A stretch of 64,000 bases of DNA from an uncultured Bacteroidia bacterium. Lineage in GTDB: Bacteria; Bacteroidota; Bacteroidia; Bacteroidales; UBA932. The stretch lies in NCBI GenBank assembly GCA_902801205.1, contig CADCHE010000006.1, forward strand, positions 244,545 to 308,544, in the 5' to 3' direction. Both the position numbers and the translations under genes were made by a program. Below, one piece after another: positions 25,780-34,272 of this stretch (position 1 is its first letter; each line of letters begins with the position of its first letter). The notes under the pieces are model-generated. The model saw nothing but the letters and a program-made list of their open reading frames with translations, was not told the origin of the DNA and ran no database searches.

Positions 25780-26784
25780 ATGGCCTCTTGGTGTAAAAGA
25801 AACATCATCCGCCCCGTCCGCAACACGGTGCTTTATGTGTTGTCCAGTTTTTTGTTCATGGTGGCGCCGCTCATCCCCCGGAAGTGGCAGCTTGGTCTGC
25901 ACGGCCGGCTGAGCAGGCTCGTCTACCGCTTGAGCAAGAAGCAATCGGATATCGTGGTGGAAAACCTGACCAAGGTCTATGGTCCCGAACGGGAGGAAGG
26001 GGCTTACTGGCGACTCGGACAACGGGTTTTCGAGTGCCTGGCGCTCACCTTCACGGATTATGCGCGGTGGGGAGCCCGTCGCAGCTGGAGTTTCTTCCGC
26101 CGTTATTTCAAGGTGACGGGGGAGGAGCACCTGCGGGCTGCCTACGAGCGCGGGAAGGGTGTCCTCTGCCTCATCCCCCATACTGCGGGCTGGGAGTTTT
26201 CCGCGATCCTCCCTCCGCTGCTCGGTTACAAGACGGCCGGTGTGAGCAGCCGGATCAAGAATCCTGCCCTGAACAAGTTGATGATCCGGCATCGCGAGAG
26301 CCGGGGCATGCGCAATATCACGCGCAATCATTGCTACGATGCGCTTGTGGACCTGTTGCGGGCGGGGGAGTGCCTGATCATCATGACCGATCAGGACAGC
26401 AAGAACATCCGGGGTGCGTTCGTGGAGTTCATGGGCATCAAGGCGTATACGCCGATCGGCTGTTCCCGGCTTGCAGCTGATACGGGGGCTGCGGTGGTGC
26501 CGATGTGTACGCTGCGAGGCGATGATGGCTCCTATACGTTCGCGATCGATCCGGAGCTTCCGCGCATCAAGGCGCCGGACGGCAGCTATGACATCCTAGC
26601 CAATACGAAGAAGCAGAACGATGCGCTGTCGCAGATGGTGTTCGACCATCCGGACCAGTGGGTCTGGTTCCACAAGCGCTGGGAGACGACGCCCGAATCG
26701 CTGGCGCGTTTCCTGGAGGCGAAGCGGCAGGCGAAAGAGCGTGCGGCGAGGCCAAGGGAAGCAAGGAGCCGGGTAAAAAAGTGA
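25780..26784 (+). CDS. LpxL/HtrB-type lysophospholipid/lipid A acyltransferase
   Basis: 334 residues with an N-terminal membrane segment (about 14-32). The acyltransferase histidine motif is in LCLIPHTAGWEF (His about 130), followed by TAGVSSRIKNPALNKLM, NITRNHCYDALVDLLRAGECLIIMTDQDSK and the late VWFHKRWETTP, the usual LpxL-family end. It transfers acyl chains to Kdo-lipid A or a related lipid. ATG at 25780 follows a 17-nt spacer after the hydrolase gene; the earlier ATG at 25759 overlaps that gene. Confidence 0.92.
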   Translation: MASWCKRNIIRPVRNTVLYVLSSFLFMVAPLIPRKWQLGLHGRLSRLVYRLSKKQSDIVVENLTKVYGPEREEGAYWRLGQRVFECLALTFTDYARWGARRSWSFFRRYFKVTGEEHLRAAYERGKGVLCLIPHTAGWEFSAILPPLLGYKTAGVSSRIKNPALNKLMIRHRESRGMRNITRNHCYDALVDLLRAGECLIIMTDQDSKNIRGAFVEFMGIKAYTPIGCSRLAADTGAAVVPMCTLRGDDGSYTFAIDPELPRIKAPDGSYDILANTKKQNDALSQMVFDHPDQWVWFHKRWETTPESLARFLEAKRQAKERAARPREARSRVKK

Positions 26785-26878
26785 GCCGGGCGGGTTGTCC
26801 TGGCAACCCCGTGGCCGCCCGTGGCCTCGTGAACGGGAGGGGCCCGCCGCGAAGCGGTGGGAGGGATGGAGCGAAGCG
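26785..26878. other. 94-bp GC-rich gap between convergent genes
   Basis: Contains two small palindromes built on GCGAAGCG (CCGCGAAGCGG and AGCGAAGCGCT, about 26849-26880) and a repeated CGTGGCC. No T run and no obvious gene. Could serve as a structured 3' end for the acyltransferase and aminotransferase mRNAs; not assigned to a known repeat family. Confidence 0.4.
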
Positions 26879-28081
26879 CTACAGTGTGCGGCCCGGGTAG
26901 GCCTGCAGACCGGCTTCCAGCACGTCCATCGCCTTGTCCAGGAGCGGCAGGTCGAGCACGTAAGCCAGGCGGATGTGGTTCACGCCGCAGCCCGGAGTCT
27001 TGTAGAACGACTTCGCCGGGGTGACCATCGTCGTGCAGCCGTCCATCCGGAAATCGGTCAGCATCCACTTGGCGAAGGCTTCGGCATCATCCACGGGAAT
27101 CTCCGCGACGGTGTAGAAGGCGCCCTGCGGGACGGGGGAGTAGACCCCTTCCATCGCGTTCAGCCGGCGCAGCGCCAGGTCGCGGCGGGCGATGTATTCC
27201 TGCTTCACGGCGTCGAAATACTCCGGCGGCGTGTCCAGCGCGGCGATGGCGGCCAGCTGTCCGTAGATGGGCGGGCAGAGGCGGGCCTGGGCGTATTTCA
27301 TCGCGGCCTTCATCACTTCGGGGTTGCGCGAGATCAGGCAGCCGATGCGGCAGCCGCAGAGGTTGTAGCGTTTGGAGACGGAGTCGAGCAGGATGACGTT
27401 CTGCTCGAGACCGGGGATGTGCATGGCCGAGAAATGCGGCTCGTCGGCGTAGCAGAATTCGCGGTACACCTCGTCGGAAATGAGGAAGAGGTCGTGCTTG
27501 CGGGCCACCTCTCCAAGGGCCAGCATGCTTTCTTTCGAGTACAGCGTACCGGTAGGATTGCCCGGGTTGCTGAGCAGGATGGCTTTCGTACGCGGGGTGA
27601 CCAGCTGTTCGAACGCTTCGACGGGCGGTACCTGGAAGCCGGACCGGATGTCCGTGTGGACCGCCTTTAGCGTGATTCCGTTCATGAAGCAGAACGTGTT
27701 GTAGTTCGTGTAGAACGGCTCCATCACGATGATCTCGTCCCCTTCGTCACAGGTAATCGCCAGGGCCATGTTCACGGCCTCGCTGCCGCCCACCGTGGTG
27801 ATGATGTCGGGCAATTCGATGTCGATCCCGATCCCCCGGTAGTATTTCTCCACCATTCCCTTGCGCAGCTCGATGAGGCCGGCGGAATTCGAGTAGGAGA
27901 TATGGTCGAGGGTGTTTTCCTTGACGGCGTCGAGGGCGACCGTGGGCGACTTGATGTCCGGCGCACCGACGTTCAGGTGGAAGACTTTGGTTCCGCGGCT
28001 CTTCGCTTCATCGGCGAAGGGAACCAGCTTGCGGATGGCCGAGGCGGGCATCAATTGGGATTTTTTCGAGATGGTTGCCAT
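26879..28081 (-). CDS. Class I/II PLP aminotransferase (aspartate aminotransferase-like)
   Basis: 400 residues, fold-type I. FHLNVGAPDIKSP near the start, ISYSNSAGLIELR, TTVGGSEAVNMAL (phosphate loop), AILLSNPGNPTGTLY with the conserved Asn, LISDEVYREFCY with the Asp/Tyr pair, SVSKRYNLCGCRIG with the PLP lysine, and the C-terminal VNHIRLAYV with the carboxylate-binding Arg. Substrate not resolvable; aspartate or aromatic amino acids are usual. ATG at 28081 (MATISKK) preferred; a -7 box lies 32 nt upstream. Confidence 0.92.
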   Translation of the reverse strand: MATISKKSQLMPASAIRKLVPFADEAKSRGTKVFHLNVGAPDIKSPTVALDAVKENTLDHISYSNSAGLIELRKGMVEKYYRGIGIDIELPDIITTVGGSEAVNMALAITCDEGDEIIVMEPFYTNYNTFCFMNGITLKAVHTDIRSGFQVPPVEAFEQLVTPRTKAILLSNPGNPTGTLYSKESMLALGEVARKHDLFLISDEVYREFCYADEPHFSAMHIPGLEQNVILLDSVSKRYNLCGCRIGCLISRNPEVMKAAMKYAQARLCPPIYGQLAAIAALDTPPEYFDAVKQEYIARRDLALRRLNAMEGVYSPVPQGAFYTVAEIPVDDAEAFAKWMLTDFRMDGCTTMVTPAKSFYKTPGCGVNHIRLAYVLDLPLLDKAMDVLEAGLQAYPGRTL

Positions 28082-28113
28082 AGAATGTCGATCGTTTTGC
28101 TTCAATGATACTT

Positions 28114-28141
28114 CAAAGATAGTGAGTTTTTCTTACCTTTG
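28114..28141. promoter_or_regulatory. Divergent -7 boxes for aminotransferase and lipoprotein genes
   Basis: Minus strand TATCTTTG at 28114-28121; plus strand TACCTTTG at 28134-28141, 29 nt before the lipoprotein ATG. Both are good matches to TAnnTTTG; -33 boxes not clear. Confidence 0.5.
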
Positions 28142-28170
28142 CATTGTTTGGTTGAAAAAGTTGCTCAGAT

Positions 28171-29046
28171 ATGGGAACGATCGGTTACTGCAAACGTTTT
28201 TTCCGTCCATGGCTGCTTGCAGCGGCGCTGGGTGTCCTTTCCCTCCCGTCCTGCGTCCGTCGGACGGACCAGGGATATGCCGCCGTCCGCTATGTCGGTC
28301 GCTTGATGGCGGACTCCCTGTCGTACGTGCAGCGGCTGGGCGCCCAGTCGGGCAAGGCCTCCGGGACCGTCTTCATCCTCGGTGATCCGGAGCAGTGCCT
28401 GCGCACGGTCGGGGATCTCCTTTCCGCGGACAACTTCGACAACATCGACGGCGCCGCCCGGCCGGATGGCCTGAAGGATTTCGCCGGTGAGCGGTTCTGT
28501 GTCGTCTTCGACTGCGCGAACGCCCCGTATGAGGGCTACCTTCCCGCCCGCGACACCCAGTTCCTGCGCGAATCCGCCGTCCGGATGGCGGTCGCGGCAC
28601 TGGATACGCTCTGCCGTCCCGACCGCTATAACCCCGCCGCTTCGGCCTTCCAGGCGCCTGCAAAGGTGCTGATCGTCTGCTCGCCGCTGCTGGACCGCCA
28701 TGCTGTACCCGACATCCGTGACTTCCTGGAGCGTGCCGGGGCGCAGGTCCCCGTGCTCAGTTCGCCGGACACGGCGGCTGTCTATGCCGCCGACCTGTTC
28801 CGCCTCATGCGGGAACGCCGTCTTTTCACCCACACTGTCGCCCAGCCTGCGGCCGACCTGTATATGACCTACCCGGTCCGGGACCTGCAGTTCGCTTCCC
28901 GGACGGACTCGACCGGTGCTTTCCTGCCGTCCTACAAGTACTCCCGCCCTGCGGGGGACCTGGCGTCGACGTTCTCCGTCATCCGCCTGCGTGAGGATGT
29001 GCCGGCCTTTAAACTGCAAGATGTCTATGTACAAAATAAGTATTAG
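28171..29046 (+). CDS. Lipoprotein of unknown function
   Basis: 291 residues. Signal peptide with lipobox LPSC (Cys about 28). The mature protein mixes beta and helical segments without any motif I recognise (GTVFILGDPEQCLRTVGDLLSADNFDN, FCVVFDCANAPYEGYLPARDTQF, KVLIVCSPLLDRHAVPDIRDFL). The alternating hydrophobic strands suggest a Rossmann-like alpha/beta fold. Its 3' end overlaps the exonuclease start by 26 bp, so the three genes from 28171 to 30860 form one unit. Confidence 0.8.
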   Translation: MGTIGYCKRFFRPWLLAAALGVLSLPSCVRRTDQGYAAVRYVGRLMADSLSYVQRLGAQSGKASGTVFILGDPEQCLRTVGDLLSADNFDNIDGAARPDGLKDFAGERFCVVFDCANAPYEGYLPARDTQFLRESAVRMAVAALDTLCRPDRYNPAASAFQAPAKVLIVCSPLLDRHAVPDIRDFLERAGAQVPVLSSPDTAAVYAADLFRLMRERRLFTHTVAQPAADLYMTYPVRDLQFASRTDSTGAFLPSYKYSRPAGDLASTFSVIRLREDVPAFKLQDVYVQNKY

Positions 29047-29692
29047 TCCGGAGGAAATCGAGCAGATGGAGCTGGCCGGATTCCCCGGCAAGATCAAGGT
29101 GATTGACAGCACCGGCTTGGATTTCCTGGCCGCCGTCGCCTACCTTCGCCGCCAGAAAGTGCTGGGCTTCGACACCGAATCGCGTCCCAGTTTCTCGCCT
29201 TCCCAGCCGCATTACGGCACGTCGCTCTTGCAATTGTCCGGTGCGCACCGTGCCTTCCTCTTCCGCATCAAGGAAATGGGGGACATCCCCGCGCCGCTCC
29301 GCCGGATCCTCGCGAATCCGGGCATCGTCAAGGTGGGCGCAGCCGTCGCCGACGACGTGCGTGGCCTGCGCAAGCGGCACGATTTCCAGCCCCAGGGCTT
29401 CGTGGACCTGCAGAAAATCGTGTGGGAGTATGGCATCAAGGACAAGAGTGTCAAGAAGATGACTGCCAATATCCTGGGGTTCCGCATCTCCAAGACGCAG
29501 CAGCTCTCCAACTGGGAGGCCGAGCAGCTCTCCCCGGCGCAGCAGCTGTACGCCGCCACCGATGCGTGGGTCTGTCGGGAAATGTATATCAAACTGCTGG
29601 ATTCGCCCAAGGCTCCGCTCACGCCGGAGCAGATGGCGCCGAACCCGCCCAAGAACAATGCCGATGACAAAGATCATACTGAAAAGAGGTAG
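29021..29692 (+). CDS. DEDDy 3'-5' exonuclease, RNase D-like
   Basis: 223 residues (218-223 depending on ATG 29021 or 29027). One exonuclease domain with the DEDD ligands: Asp/Glu in VLGFDTESRP, Asp in VGAAVADDVRGL and YAATD in LYAATDAWVCREMY. No HRDC domain, so shorter than RNase D; similar Bacteroidota proteins are called 3'-5' exonuclease domain proteins. It probably trims RNA or DNA 3' ends in the cytoplasm. Overlaps both neighbours, 26 bp upstream and 29 bp downstream. Confidence 0.9.
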   Translation: MSMYKISISPEEIEQMELAGFPGKIKVIDSTGLDFLAAVAYLRRQKVLGFDTESRPSFSPSQPHYGTSLLQLSGAHRAFLFRIKEMGDIPAPLRRILANPGIVKVGAAVADDVRGLRKRHDFQPQGFVDLQKIVWEYGIKDKSVKKMTANILGFRISKTQQLSNWEAEQLSPAQQLYAATDAWVCREMYIKLLDSPKAPLTPEQMAPNPPKNNADDKDHTEKR

Positions 29693-30860
29693 GGAAGAGT
29701 CCCTGCGCCGGTTCCATCCCTGGGTTTTCTCCGGTGCCATCGCCCAGGTCAGCGGGCATCCCGCCGAGGGCGACGTCGTCGGCGTTTTCGCCGCCGACGG
29801 TACGTTCCTGGCGTACGGCCATTACCAGGTCGGTTCCATCGCCGTCCGCATCCTGAGCTTCAGCGGCGAGGATCCGCTGAAACCCGATTTCTGGGAGCGG
29901 ATGCTCCTGCGCGCCAAGGCGGTCCGTACCGCCGCCGGCCTGACGGGCGATCCGCAGACGGACTGCTACCGGCTGGTGCACGGTGAAGGCGACGGCCTGC
30001 CGGGACTCATCATCGACTGGTACAGCGGCGTCTGTGTGATGCAGGCGCATTCGGTGGGCATGTTCCGGGCCAAGGCGGCCATCTGCGACGCGCTCAAGGC
30101 GGTCTACGGCTCCGCGCTCAAGGCGGTGTACGACAAGAGCTCCGGAACGGCACCTTTCAAGGCCGGGCTCGACCTGGTGGACGGGTACCTGTACAAGGCG
30201 GAAGGCTTCTCGGACGACGAGCAGACGGTCCTCGAGCACGGCAACCGCTTCCTGGTCAACTGGACGGAGGGCCAGAAGACGGGCTTCTTCCTGGACCAGC
30301 GCGAGAACCGGGCCCTTGTAGGTGCCCACGCCCGCGGACGGAACGTCCTGAACCTCTTCTGCTACACGGGCGGATTCTCCGTCTACGCCCTGGCCGCCGG
30401 CGCCGTCCACGTCGACTCCGTCGATTCGTCCCGCAAGGCCATGGACATGGTGGACCGCAATGTCGCCCTGAACGGTTTCGCCCCCGCGTCCCACACCGGG
30501 TACTGTACGGATGCCATCGACTTCCTGCGCGAGGTCCCGGAAGGGAAGTATGACCTGATGATCGTCGATCCGCCGGCTTTCGCCAAGCACCGCGGCGTAC
30601 TGGGCAACGCCCTGCGCGCCTATCAGCGGCTCAACGCCGCCGCCATCTCCAAGGTGGCACCGGGCGGTCTGGTGTTCACGTTCAGCTGCTCGCAGGTGGT
30701 CGACCGCGAGGCCTTCTCACTGGCCGTCTTCTCCGCTGCGGCGCAGACGGGCCGCAGCGTGCGTATCCTGCGCCGGCTCGGCCAGCCCGCCGACCATGCG
30801 GTCAACATCTATCACCCGGAAGGGGAGTACCTGAAGGGCCTCCTGCTGTATGTAGAGTAG
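29664..30860 (+). CDS. Class I SAM-dependent 23S rRNA cytosine methyltransferase, RlmI/RlmK-like
   Basis: 398 residues. An N-terminal PUA domain (KIILKRGREESLRRFHPWVFSGAI) is followed by an EEHEE-like middle domain and a Rossmann methyltransferase with TGFFLDQRENR, VLNLFCYTGGFSVYAL (SAM), VDSVDSSRKAM, IVDPPAFAK and LVFTFSCSQVV with the catalytic Cys. It methylates C5 of a 23S rRNA cytosine. ATG 29664 is used; ATG 29658 is in frame too. Overlaps the exonuclease gene by 29 bp. Confidence 0.93.
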   Translation: MTKIILKRGREESLRRFHPWVFSGAIAQVSGHPAEGDVVGVFAADGTFLAYGHYQVGSIAVRILSFSGEDPLKPDFWERMLLRAKAVRTAAGLTGDPQTDCYRLVHGEGDGLPGLIIDWYSGVCVMQAHSVGMFRAKAAICDALKAVYGSALKAVYDKSSGTAPFKAGLDLVDGYLYKAEGFSDDEQTVLEHGNRFLVNWTEGQKTGFFLDQRENRALVGAHARGRNVLNLFCYTGGFSVYALAAGAVHVDSVDSSRKAMDMVDRNVALNGFAPASHTGYCTDAIDFLREVPEGKYDLMIVDPPAFAKHRGVLGNALRAYQRLNAAAISKVAPGGLVFTFSCSQVVDREAFSLAVFSAAAQTGRSVRILRRLGQPADHAVNIYHPEGEYLKGLLLYVE

Positions 30861-30884
30861 GGTATCTATTTATAAAATAGCCGT

Positions 30885-32117
30885 TTACGGGTGGGCGCTT
30901 ACCGTGGCCCTCTCCTGGAACCGCATGCTGCGGTCGCGGTAGCGGACGCGGATTTCCGTGTCCGGTGCGATGCTTCCCGGCAGTTTCCCGCTCCAGGTAT
31001 GGGGCGATTTCCGGGTCAGCAGGGGAATGTATTCGGGGTTGCGGGACGCGCGGACGCCTTCCTTGGCGAGGGTGCGGTTCCGCGCGATGCCGGTTAGCAC
31101 TTCCGGCGCCACTTCCTCCTTGCGGGGGATGTCGATCCAGCCGCCCGATCCCTTGTAGCGTACCTGCGCCGTGCCTTCCGAACTGCCGCCGTAAATGTTC
31201 AGGACCAGCCGGTCCCCGTCCTTCACCCAGGCGGACAGGCCGTCTTGCCGCCCGACCGCCTTGAAGCGGAGCGAGTATCCTTTCCGGCGGAAGTCGGCGA
31301 TGTAGTATCCGCGCGGCGCGCCGCAGCCCATCAGGGCGTCCGGAATGCCGTCCGGTCCTTTCGGTCCGCGCCAGAAGGTGCCGCAGGAGGCTCCGGCCAG
31401 CACTTCTTCCACCTCCCGTCCGTCGATTTCGGTCAGGAAACGGGCGGCGGTGTGGGTGTGGCCGCACATCAGCAGCAGGTTCGGATGCGCCGCCAGCAGC
31501 GTACGCAGGCTGTCCTGGGCCGCGAATTCGTGGAAGGGGATGTGGACGCAGCAGACCGCGAGCTGCTCCGCGGGTGTCTGCGCCAGCACGCCGCGCAGCC
31601 ACGCCTTCTGGTCTTCCCGGAATCCGCCCTCGTAGTGGGCCTTGCCCTGCAGGCGGACGTCATCCATCAGTATGAACCGGACGCCGCCTGTCACGAAGGT
31701 CGTGTCGGGGGCGCCGATGATCCGGCTGTAGGAGGCCATGTCGCGGGGCCGGTCTTCATCGACCGTCCCGTCGAGGCTGACGACCTGCCCCCGCTTCTTG
31801 CCGTACATGTCGCGGTCGTGGTTGCCCGGGACGGCCGCCCACGGGCAGGGCAGCGAGTCGAGGCTGGCCTTGGAGGGGGCGAGCAGGCGGACGTCGTCGT
31901 TCACCAGGTCGCCCAGGATGATGACGAGGTCGAGGTCGCCCCGTTCGCGCAGTTCCCGGTAGATGCTCGCGCGGGCATAGCCCAGTTCGGTTTCGTTGTC
32001 GACCTGCGGATCGCCGACGAAGGCGACGCGCAGCGGGCCGCGGGCCCCTGCGCAGACGCAGGCCGCAAGGGCCAGTACGCAGGCGGCTGTTTTCATGCAG
32101 AAGGTGTGGCGTTTCAT
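30885..32117 (-). CDS. Secreted calcineurin-like metallophosphoesterase
   Basis: 410 residues, signal peptide about 1-23. The dinuclear metal site is complete: GDPQVD, VIILGDLVND, AVPGNHD, HIPFHE and GHTHT. From about 255 there is a C-terminal beta domain (GYYIADFRRKGYSLRFKAVG and on) as in Bacteroidota phosphoesterases with the MetallophosC extension. Likely periplasmic or surface hydrolysis of phosphoesters; substrate unknown. ATG 32117 (MKRH) or the adjacent 32120; the -7 box ends 7 nt away. Confidence 0.92.
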   Translation of the reverse strand: MKRHTFCMKTAACVLALAACVCAGARGPLRVAFVGDPQVDNETELGYARASIYRELRERGDLDLVIILGDLVNDDVRLLAPSKASLDSLPCPWAAVPGNHDRDMYGKKRGQVVSLDGTVDEDRPRDMASYSRIIGAPDTTFVTGGVRFILMDDVRLQGKAHYEGGFREDQKAWLRGVLAQTPAEQLAVCCVHIPFHEFAAQDSLRTLLAAHPNLLLMCGHTHTAARFLTEIDGREVEEVLAGASCGTFWRGPKGPDGIPDALMGCGAPRGYYIADFRRKGYSLRFKAVGRQDGLSAWVKDGDRLVLNIYGGSSEGTAQVRYKGSGGWIDIPRKEEVAPEVLTGIARNRTLAKEGVRASRNPEYIPLLTRKSPHTWSGKLPGSIAPDTEIRVRYRDRSMRFQERATVSAHP

Positions 32118-32124
32118 CATGCAG

Positions 32125-32132
32125 CAAATATA
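32125..32132 (-). promoter_or_regulatory. -7 box of the metallophosphoesterase gene
   Basis: TATATTTG on the minus strand, ending 4-7 nt before the candidate ATGs at 32120 and 32117. Suggests a very short or absent leader. Confidence 0.5.
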
Positions 32133-32145
32133 ACAAGAATACATG

Positions 32146-32177
32146 AAAAAGGAGGGCGTCCACAAAACGCCCTCCTT
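32146..32177 (-). terminator. Terminator of the SusCD operon
   Basis: Perfect 11-bp stem AAGGAGGGCGT/ACGCCCTCCTT with a 7-nt loop; on the minus strand it runs into five T residues. It lies 22 nt after the last gene of the operon. Confidence 0.93.
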
Positions 32178-32199
32178 GAAAGATCTGCCGAATGCGGGG

Positions 32200-33759
32200 T
32201 TATTCGGGCAGGATATCCGGCTCCATGCCGATGGTGAAGGATTCGATCCGGGTGACCTTGGCTTCGTCGCGCGAGGTATAGGCGCAGAGGATCGTGCCGT
32301 CCGGCGCCATGGCGCCGTCGAATCCGGAGTACTGCTTGACATCGTTGGCCGTCTGCCACTCCGTCCATTGGCGGTTTTCGTCCAGGACGCAGAATTCAGG
32401 CAGTTCGCTTTCGTTGTTGATGCGGATCACGACGAACGTCCCGTCCGGCCTGATGAAGAAGGTGGAGGCTTCCGCAATGGAGCCTGACGACCCTGCGGTA
32501 TATGCCAGCGCATCGGCATACTTGACGAACTTGTTGTCCTGGATGGCGTAGATCTGCATCTTGGCCGCCTTGCTGGAAGCGGCGAAGACGAAGACGTTGT
32601 CGTCCGCATCCTTGCGTATGGTCAGGTTGGTGGGAATGCCGAGGGTCTCTCCTTCGGGCATGAAGTCCTCGATGACCTTCGTCCAGGTGTTGCTCTTCAC
32701 CTTGTAGAGGTAGTATCCGTAATAGTTGAGCGACATGACAACGTACAGCTCATCCCCGACGGGAACGGCCTGGGCGACATAGAACATGCCGGCGTTGGCA
32801 CCGCGGTCGGTACCTTCCCCGTACTTCGGGAGGCCGGGAATGCCGACGGAGGCCTGCCAGGAAGATCCTGCGTAGAACAGCCGGTAAGCATCCCGCTGGT
32901 TGTAGCCCTTCTTGTTTCCCGTGGTGACCACGTGGATCCCACCGTTGTCAAAGAACAGTCCGACGTCCCCCCAGGAGGTGGTGATGGTGCCGTCGGGCCC
33001 CACTTCCTGTTCCGCGACATCTCCCCAGGCGCCGTTCTTGATCGTCTTTACGCCCAGGATGTTCGCGGTCTTTTCACCGTGGATGACCACATAGGGCTTG
33101 CCGCTCGGATCGAAGGCGAACTGGTCGAGGATCGGCTGGCGCGAGGAGTTGTCGGCGATTCCGCTGCCCTGCACATCGAAGGTGCCTCCGTTCCATTTGG
33201 CGACGCTGATGTTGTTGTTCTTTTCAAGCGCGTCGCCGACTTTCAGTTTCCGGTTGTAGGCGATGTAGAGCTGGCCGTCCGAAGGGTTGGCCGCGACTTC
33301 GATGGCGGTGCCGTGATCGGCGTCGGCCGTTTCGGTAAACGAAGGGATCTTGGTCGGAATCAGCTGGAGGATCTTGCCGATTTTCACGACATACGAGGCC
33401 TTCAACCCGGATTTGGTGTTCGTGACGACGATGTCGGCGGGGAAGGTGGCGTCGAACGATGCTTTTCCGGACGCAGGAACGACGGCATCATTCACTTTGA
33501 TCTCATCGTTCTCTCCGGCGGTCAGGGTGGCGACAAACGTTTTGCCGGAGCCACCGCCCTTAACGCGGATGATCATGTTGTCCGAAATGAGTTCCGGTGC
33601 GTAGTCCTTGTCAAGGGCGGCGTTGTCGGCCTTCAGGAGGGCGAAGCTCTTGAGTTCGGCAGGCGTGGTGTCCTTGACTTCCTCTTCCTGCTTCTGGCAG
33701 GAAGACATGGCCAGGGCTGCAAAGAGCAGTCCGCAGGCAGTCCATTTGAGAAGTTTCAT
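32200..33759 (-). CDS. SusCD-operon lipoprotein with beta-propeller
   Basis: 519 residues. Lipoprotein signal with lipobox MSSC (Cys about 20). Residues about 30-130 are an Ig-like beta domain with DNMIIRVKGGGSGKTFVATLTAG, as in SusE-like proteins. Residues about 150-500 show repeating beta blades with a Trp/Gly pattern (VAKWNGGTFDVQGSG, FAFDPSGKPYVVIHG, GIHVVTTGN, LYVVMSLNYYGYYLYKV, DGTFVVIRI, GFDGAMAPDGTILCAY), a six-bladed propeller. No catalytic residues seen, so probably a surface ligand-binding partner of SusD. Fourth and last gene of the operon, followed by a strong terminator. Confidence 0.85.
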   Translation of the reverse strand: MKLLKWTACGLLFAALAMSSCQKQEEEVKDTTPAELKSFALLKADNAALDKDYAPELISDNMIIRVKGGGSGKTFVATLTAGENDEIKVNDAVVPASGKASFDATFPADIVVTNTKSGLKASYVVKIGKILQLIPTKIPSFTETADADHGTAIEVAANPSDGQLYIAYNRKLKVGDALEKNNNISVAKWNGGTFDVQGSGIADNSSRQPILDQFAFDPSGKPYVVIHGEKTANILGVKTIKNGAWGDVAEQEVGPDGTITTSWGDVGLFFDNGGIHVVTTGNKKGYNQRDAYRLFYAGSSWQASVGIPGLPKYGEGTDRGANAGMFYVAQAVPVGDELYVVMSLNYYGYYLYKVKSNTWTKVIEDFMPEGETLGIPTNLTIRKDADDNVFVFAASSKAAKMQIYAIQDNKFVKYADALAYTAGSSGSIAEASTFFIRPDGTFVVIRINNESELPEFCVLDENRQWTEWQTANDVKQYSGFDGAMAPDGTILCAYTSRDEAKVTRIESFTIGMEPDILPE

Positions 33760-33785
33760 ATACACTGTTTTTAAGGGATTAATTC

Positions 33786-34268
33786 TTATTTGTTTATTTT
33801 TTTAACGGTATGGGAGCTGAACTTCTTGCTGGGTCCGGGATACCCGATTCCGACGGAGGGGTCGGATGTCGACGTAAGGCGGATCACCAGGGTGTTGTCT
33901 TTCCCCTCGTCGACGCGATGCTTGAGGTAGTTGATCCGGATGTATTTCAGGTACTCCTTGTTCGAGAACGTGACGCTCTTCTTGGCCGGAAGCACATAGT
34001 CGACCCCCTCCTGGAGGCCATCCCCGGGAACGACTTCAAACTCGACCGTGAGGTCTTCCTCGCGCTCCTGGGAAACCAGCCTCACCGGATACTGCAGGAC
34101 CAGGTTGTCGGCCGAGGAGAGGACGGAGGAGGAAACATCTCCGGACTCGCTGGAGATGGAAACGAAATAGTCGCGGAACACGAAGTCCGACGGGCGGTCA
34201 GAGCATCCTGCAAGGTTCAGGAGCAGGGATGCCGCGATGACGATGATTGATAAGAGACGGTATTTCAT
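33786..34268 (-). CDS. Small SusCD-operon lipoprotein
   Basis: 160 residues; lipobox LAGC (Cys about 22). The mature part is beta-rich: NLVLQYPVRLVSQEREEDLTVEFEV, EGVDYVLPAKKSVTFSNKEYLKYIRINYLKH, NTLVIRLTSTSDPSVGIGYPGP. This is the pattern of the short Ig-like lipoproteins (DUF1735/DUF4843 type) coded between SusD and larger surface lipoproteins; I cannot say which family. ATG 34268 lies 4 nt after the SusD stop. Confidence 0.82.
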   Translation of the reverse strand: MKYRLLSIIVIAASLLLNLAGCSDRPSDFVFRDYFVSISSESGDVSSSVLSSADNLVLQYPVRLVSQEREEDLTVEFEVVPGDGLQEGVDYVLPAKKSVTFSNKEYLKYIRINYLKHRVDEGKDNTLVIRLTSTSDPSVGIGYPGPSKKFSSHTVKKINK

Positions 34269-34272
34269 GGCG

